Shown here: positions 31,068-34,029 of the stretch, piece after piece | Layout: every line of letters begins with the position of its first letter | Numbering within the stretch: position 1 is the stretch's first letter | Assembly: GCA_900549885.1 (NCBI GenBank) | Contig: URQA01000007.1 | Span: forward strand, 1 to 34,029 | Source of the DNA: an uncultured Eubacteriales bacterium | GTDB taxonomy: Bacteria; Bacillota; Clostridia; Oscillospirales; Oscillospiraceae | Length of the DNA stretch: 34,029 bases | Reading direction: 5' to 3' | Translations under genes and position numbers: made by a program | Notes under the pieces: model-generated | The model's database searches: none | What the model was told of the DNA's origin: nothing | Seen by the model: only the letters and a program-made list of their open reading frames with translations

Positions 31068-31892
31068 TTATACTTCCTTTCCCTGATGAATTTGTTCTAA
31101 ATATTGTATGGCGCTGTGGGCGGCCATCTGGCCCTCACCCACTGCCTTTGCCAACTGTAGCGGCTGTCCAGTGCAGTCCCCGGCGGCAAACACACCAGGC
31201 AAATTGGTTGCCATGTACCGGTCTACTTGAATGTGGTTTCCCTCCAGCTCCAGCCCAGGAGCAATCTGGGTGGGGGCCAGGGTGTCCCGCAGGAGGAATA
31301 CCCCTTCACAGGGGATCTCCTCCCCCTGGGCGGTACGTACGCCCGTCACCTTGCCATCTCCTAGGATGGCCATGCCGGGAAGCCGCGCCTCAGTCACCAG
31401 GCAGCCAATGCCTCGGAGGTAATCCGTCTCCTCCTTAAGATCTGGGGCGTTTCCCGCCACCACAATAGGTTTGCCCCGGTAGAACATCCCGTCACAGGTG
31501 GCGCAGTAGCTCACCCCCCGGCCCAGGTACTCTAATTCTCCCTGCAAAGGATTGGCCCGGGCCACGCCCATAGCCAGCACCACCGCCCCAGCCTGCTCCA
31601 CATCGGATCCGATGGATGCCAGGCAACTATCTCCCATCGGCATGATCGTCAGTACCCGACCCAGACGGAACTGAACCCCCAAAGCCCTGGCCTGCCCTAC
31701 CATTGTCTCCACCAGGGCCAGCCCTGATACATGAGGCATACCGGGGTAATTGTCCATCTCCCGGGCCTTGCACAAGGGGCTGGCAGTGGGCTCATTGGTG
31801 ACCACCAGCACGGTCTTATCTCGCACCCGGGCCTGAATGGCAGCGGTCAGCCCCGCTGGGCCGCCGCCCACCACCAAAATATCATAGCTCAC
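31068..31892 (-). CDS. Thioredoxin-reductase-like flavoprotein with a degenerate NADPH site
   Basis: A 274-residue protein of the TrxB family. FAD motif GGGPAG (9-14), redox pair Cys130-Cys133 in YCATCDG, and C-terminal FAD motif GVFAAGDC are intact. The pyridine-nucleotide domain is changed: where TrxB has GGGDSAxEE and later HRR, this has VAGNAPDLKEE (145-155) and no HRR-like basic motif, and it is about 35 residues shorter. This matches what is known of ferredoxin-linked (FFTR) or other non-NADPH thioredoxin reductases of clostridia. The GTG 31892 start follows AGGAGG by six bases; the frame to 31985 overlaps arsR and is not coding. The arsR stop overlaps its start by 11 nt. The electron donor is inferred only. 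Confidence 0.87.
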   Translation of the reverse strand: MSYDILVVGGGPAGLTAAIQARVRDKTVLVVTNEPTASPLCKAREMDNYPGMPHVSGLALVETMVGQARALGVQFRLGRVLTIMPMGDSCLASIGSDVEQAGAVVLAMGVARANPLQGELEYLGRGVSYCATCDGMFYRGKPIVVAGNAPDLKEETDYLRGIGCLVTEARLPGMAILGDGKVTGVRTAQGEEIPCEGVFLLRDTLAPTQIAPGLELEGNHIQVDRYMATNLPGVFAAGDCTGQPLQLAKAVGEGQMAAHSAIQYLEQIHQGKEV

Positions 31893-32184
31893 AGCAATCC
31901 TCCTCTCCGTGGAACAGGGCCTGGACAATATCGGCCACCCGGGGGTCGGCCACCTGGTAGTACACCTCATTGCCTGACCGGGCACACTCCAACACCCCAG
32001 CGTGCTTGAGGCGGTTCAAGTGTTGGGAAATAGCCGACTGGGACTGGCCCGTAGCCCGCTCCATACAGCTGACGTTCCGGCAGCCGCACTCCAGCAGCCC
32101 CCGGACGATGCGCAGACGAACCGGGTGGGCCAGCGCCTTGAGCACCTCCGCCTGGCGCTGGTACAGCGCCTCCCATTCTTCCAT
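31882..32184 (-). CDS. ArsR/SmtB-family transcriptional regulator
   Basis: A 100-residue winged-helix repressor: KALAHPVRLRIVRGLLE, then GQSQSAISQHLNRLKHAGVL recognition helix and the wing SGNEVYYQVAD. Six cysteines are present: Cys33, Cys35 and Cys40 at the position of the alpha-3 metal/thiol site (ECGCRNVSC), Cys67, and a C-terminal Cys97-Cys98 pair. It could sense a metal(loid) or redox state. It is first in the operon with thioredoxin reductase and thioredoxin; strong GGAGGG site; ATG 32184. The palindrome over its promoter points to autoregulation. Confidence 0.9.
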   Translation of the reverse strand: MEEWEALYQRQAEVLKALAHPVRLRIVRGLLECGCRNVSCMERATGQSQSAISQHLNRLKHAGVLECARSGNEVYYQVADPRVADIVQALFHGEEDCCEL

Positions 32185-32220
32185 ACTGTCCCTCCTTCCT
32201 GATCATGAATAAAGCAGCAA

Positions 32221-32262
32221 AATATTATAATATTATTATATACTATTTTTTTAATTTTGCAA
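32221..32262 (-). promoter_or_regulatory. arsR operon promoter and palindromic operator
   Basis: On the minus strand TTGCAA (32262-32257), a 16-base spacer and TATAAT (32240-32235). Directly downstream, covering the start site, lies the perfect 14-bp palindrome AATATTATAATATT (32221-32234), the classical kind of ArsR operator. Confidence 0.7.
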
Positions 32263-32293
32263 CCCTTAATTTTCTTTTCTCCCTGTTTTTTTC

Positions 32294-32353
32294 TTGACAA
32301 TCCCCGTCAAAGCAGGTATATTGTATTACCGTCGTACTTTGAACTTCAAAGTA
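32294..32353 (+). promoter_or_regulatory. Promoter and downstream operator candidate of the membrane-anchored hydrolase
   Basis: TTGACA (32294-32299), a 17-base spacer and TATATT (32317-32322). A perfect 8-bp inverted repeat, TACTTTGA / TCAAAGTA with a 3-base spacer (32335-32353), sits just after the expected start near 32329, where a repressor would block elongation. It differs from the arsR palindrome, so it is probably bound by another protein. Confidence 0.7.
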
Positions 32354-32390
32354 TTCGAACTGCAAACATATTTCAGTCAAGGAGGCCCTT

Positions 32391-33359
32391 ATGAACACAT
32401 CCGCAAGACCCATAAAGCAAAAAAAGAAATGGAACATTCTTGTCATCGTCCTAGCCGTGGTACTAGCCGCGCTGCTGGCGGCCATGGCTTTCGCGGGCAA
32501 CTACCTGTTTACCTACGCCCTGGACCCCACCGCCCAGGGCACCATGCTCAACCCTGCCGACAGCGGCCAGCCCCAGGAGCCTTCCGCTGAACAGCAGTGG
32601 TTCGACGCCAGCTGCGAGGACCGTTGGCTGACCAGCTATGACGGCCTCACCCTCCACGGCTGCTACATCCCACAGGTCCAGGATTCCCACCTGTACGCTG
32701 TGGTATGCCATGGATACGGCAGCGAGCCCAGCGGCATGGCCGACTACGCCGCCCGGTTCTATGACATGGGCTTTTCCATCCTGGCCCCCGCTGCCCGGGG
32801 CCATGAGCAAAGCCAGGGCGACTATGTGGGCATGGGGTGGCACGAGCGCCACGATATCGTGGACTGGATCAACACCCTGGTGGAGCAGGACCCGGAGGCC
32901 CAGATCCTGCTGTTCGGCGTGTCCATGGGGGGCGCCACGGTGATGATGGTGTCCGGGGAGGAGCTGCCCGACAACGTGAAATGCATCATCGAAGACTGCG
33001 GCTACACCTCTGTGTGGGATGAGTTCAAGCTCCAGCTCAAGGAGGTGTTCGGCCTGCCCTCCTTCCCCTTGCTCAACGCCGCCTCCCTGGTGTGCCAGAT
33101 CCGGGCCGGATACAGCTTTGAGGAAGCCTCCAGCGTGGAACAGCTGAAAAAGGCCACCCTGCCCATGCTCTTCATCCACGGAGAGGAGGACGACTTCGTG
33201 CCCTACTCCATGCTCCAGCCGGTGTACGACGCCTGCGCTAGCCAGGAAAAAGAGCTGCTATCCGTCCCCGGGGCGGGCCACGCCGAGTCCGCCAGCACGG
33301 ACCCGGAGCTCTACTGGGGCACCGTCACCGCCTTTCTGGAAAAACACTTTGTTTTTTAG
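32391..33359 (+). CDS. Membrane-anchored alpha/beta hydrolase
   Basis: A 322-residue protein with basic residues 7-13, one hydrophobic anchor (about 14-36, LVIVLAVVLAALLAAMAFAG) and an extracytoplasmic alpha/beta-hydrolase domain: CHGYGSEPSG near the oxyanion hole, nucleophile GVSMGG, acid in HGEEDDFVP, histidine in GAGHAES. It resembles the YqkD/BEM46 type of surface hydrolases; the substrate is unknown. The start ATG 32391 has AAGGAGG five bases upstream. It is monocistronic, with its own promoter and a strong terminator. Confidence 0.9.
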   Translation: MNTSARPIKQKKKWNILVIVLAVVLAALLAAMAFAGNYLFTYALDPTAQGTMLNPADSGQPQEPSAEQQWFDASCEDRWLTSYDGLTLHGCYIPQVQDSHLYAVVCHGYGSEPSGMADYAARFYDMGFSILAPAARGHEQSQGDYVGMGWHERHDIVDWINTLVEQDPEAQILLFGVSMGGATVMMVSGEELPDNVKCIIEDCGYTSVWDEFKLQLKEVFGLPSFPLLNAASLVCQIRAGYSFEEASSVEQLKKATLPMLFIHGEEDDFVPYSMLQPVYDACASQEKELLSVPGAGHAESASTDPELYWGTVTAFLEKHFVF

Positions 33360-33388
33360 TTGCTTTTCCCACTTGATCTAGGTATAAT
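33360..33388 (+). promoter_or_regulatory. glnS promoter embedded in the preceding terminator
   Basis: TTGCTT (33360-33365, overlapping the last base of the hydrolase stop codon), a 17-base spacer and a perfect TATAAT (33383-33388). The -10 lies in the left arm of the terminator stem, so initiation near 33394-33395 starts inside the hairpin. Confidence 0.65.
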
Positions 33389-33433
33389 GTTTGGGTCCCG
33401 GCCTGTGGCCGGGACCCAAACATTATACTTTTT
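33382..33433 (+). terminator. Strong intrinsic terminator after the membrane-anchored hydrolase
   Basis: A perfect 22-bp stem (33382-33403 / 33407-33428) with a TGT loop, followed by TTTTT (33429-33433). Confidence 0.92.
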
Positions 33434-33448
33434 CGAGGAGTGACAGAC

Positions 33449-34029
33449 ATGGCAGACGAGCTGAACGTATCCATGAGCCAAAACTTTATCCACGATTTTA
33501 TCGATGAGGACATCGCTCAGGGCGGGCAGTACCAAGGCATGACTGTCCACACCCGCTTTCCCCCCGAGCCCAACGGCTACCTCCACATCGGCCACTGCAA
33601 GGCCCTGACCATCGACTTCGGCACCGCGGAGAAGTACGGCGGCCTGTGCAACCTGCGCATGGATGACACCAACCCCACCAAGGAGGATACCGAGTATGTG
33701 GACGCCATCCAGGAGGACATCCACTGGCTGGGCTTTGACTGGGGGGACCGGTTCTATTACGCCTCCGACTATTTTGAGAAGATGTACGAATACGCCGAGG
33801 AGCTGATCCAGAAGGGGCTGGCCTATGTCTGCCAGCTCTCCCCGGAGGAGTTCAAGGCCAACCGGGGCACTATCGGCGTACCCGCCACCTCCCCCTACCG
33901 GGACCGGCCTATTGAGGAGTCCCTGGACCTGTTCCGCCGGATGCGGGCCGGGGAGTTCCCCGAAGGCTCCATGACCCTGCGGGCCAAGATCGACCTGGCC
34001 AGCGGCAACTTCAACATGCGCGACCCGGT
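33449..34029 (+). CDS. glnS: Glutaminyl-tRNA synthetase, 3'-truncated by the window edge
   Basis: The first 193 residues of a class I synthetase that attaches glutamine to tRNA-Gln. N-terminal NFIHDFIDEDI, the HIGH signature in FPPEPNGYLHIGH, LRMDDTNPTKEDTEYVDAI, WLGFDWGD and the LSPEEF / NRGTIGVPATSPYRDRP stretch are typical of GlnRS rather than GluRS. The start ATG 33449 has a CGAGGAG site. The gene runs off the right end in frame. Many Firmicutes use the transamidation route instead, but a GlnRS of this type is common in gut clostridia. Confidence 0.95.
   Translation, partial: MADELNVSMSQNFIHDFIDEDIAQGGQYQGMTVHTRFPPEPNGYLHIGHCKALTIDFGTAEKYGGLCNLRMDDTNPTKEDTEYVDAIQEDIHWLGFDWGDRFYYASDYFEKMYEYAEELIQKGLAYVCQLSPEEFKANRGTIGVPATSPYRDRPIEESLDLFRRMRAGEFPEGSMTLRAKIDLASGNFNMRDP

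Noticed and set aside
33389..33448. T-box riboswitch in front of glnS
   Set aside because: The leader is only about 55 nt and lacks the T-box sequence and specifier stem; the hairpin is explained by the terminator/promoter overlap.

Overview
The window looks like a high-GC Firmicute (Clostridia), most like gut Oscillospiraceae of the Flavonifractor / Lawsonibacter / Pseudoflavonifractor kind. This rests on strong AGGAGG ribosome sites combined with frequent GTG/TTG starts, lipoprotein-type binding proteins, a cytoplasmic BMP-domain protein paired with a small metallophosphoesterase, a PTS, and a glutaminyl-tRNA synthetase. The genus is inference. No rRNA, tRNA, CRISPR array or insertion sequence was seen.

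Layout. (1) 2-2204 (+): 3' part of a BMP-domain protein, then a metallophosphoesterase with no ATG/GTG/TTG codon at its conserved N-terminus. (2) 2321-16414 (all -): a catabolic block of lower third-position GC. From its upstream end it reads LysR regulator; carboxylesterase, LivH permease, LivM-LivG permease-ATPase fusion, LivF ATPase and LivK-type lipoprotein; a terminator; then a beta-lactamase-fold hydrolase, a PHB-depolymerase-like lipoprotein esterase, a ketopantoate-reductase-like enzyme, a 3-hydroxyacyl-CoA-dehydrogenase-like enzyme, a beta-keto-acid cleavage enzyme (BKACE/DUF849) and an alpha/beta hydrolase. It reads as import of a small organic acid or ester, de-esterification, oxidation of a hydroxyl to a beta-keto acid, and acetyl-CoA-dependent cleavage. 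The substrate is unknown; this is the best candidate for an undescribed pathway. (3) 16787-18666 (+): an HD phosphohydrolase and a DUF815-type AAA ATPase behind an extended -10 promoter that abuts a perfect palindrome.

(4) 18738-27052: a peptidoglycan-sugar (MurNAc) locus. The minus arm is murQ, murP-like EIIBC, mupG and a Cof-type HAD phosphatase. The divergent plus arm is EIIA, HPr, enzyme I and an RpiR/MurR-like regulator. It carries a whole PTS phosphorelay, and its HPr has Arg where the regulatory Ser46 normally sits. (5) 27138-30589 (-): a MarR regulator overlapping a 999-residue ATPase-permease fusion with a very large extracellular domain. (6) 30748-32184 (-): ArsR regulator, thioredoxin-reductase-like flavoprotein with a degenerate NADPH site, and thioredoxin. 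(7) 32391-34029 (+): a membrane-anchored alpha/beta hydrolase and the 5' part of glnS. The glnS promoter lies inside the left arm of the preceding terminator.

The sequence supports several regulatory sites well: near-consensus promoters for lysR, the EIIA operon, marR, arsR, the 32.4-kb hydrolase and glnS; palindromic operator candidates at the arsR, marR, hydrolase, HD and murQ promoters; and strong hairpin terminators at most convergent or operon ends.
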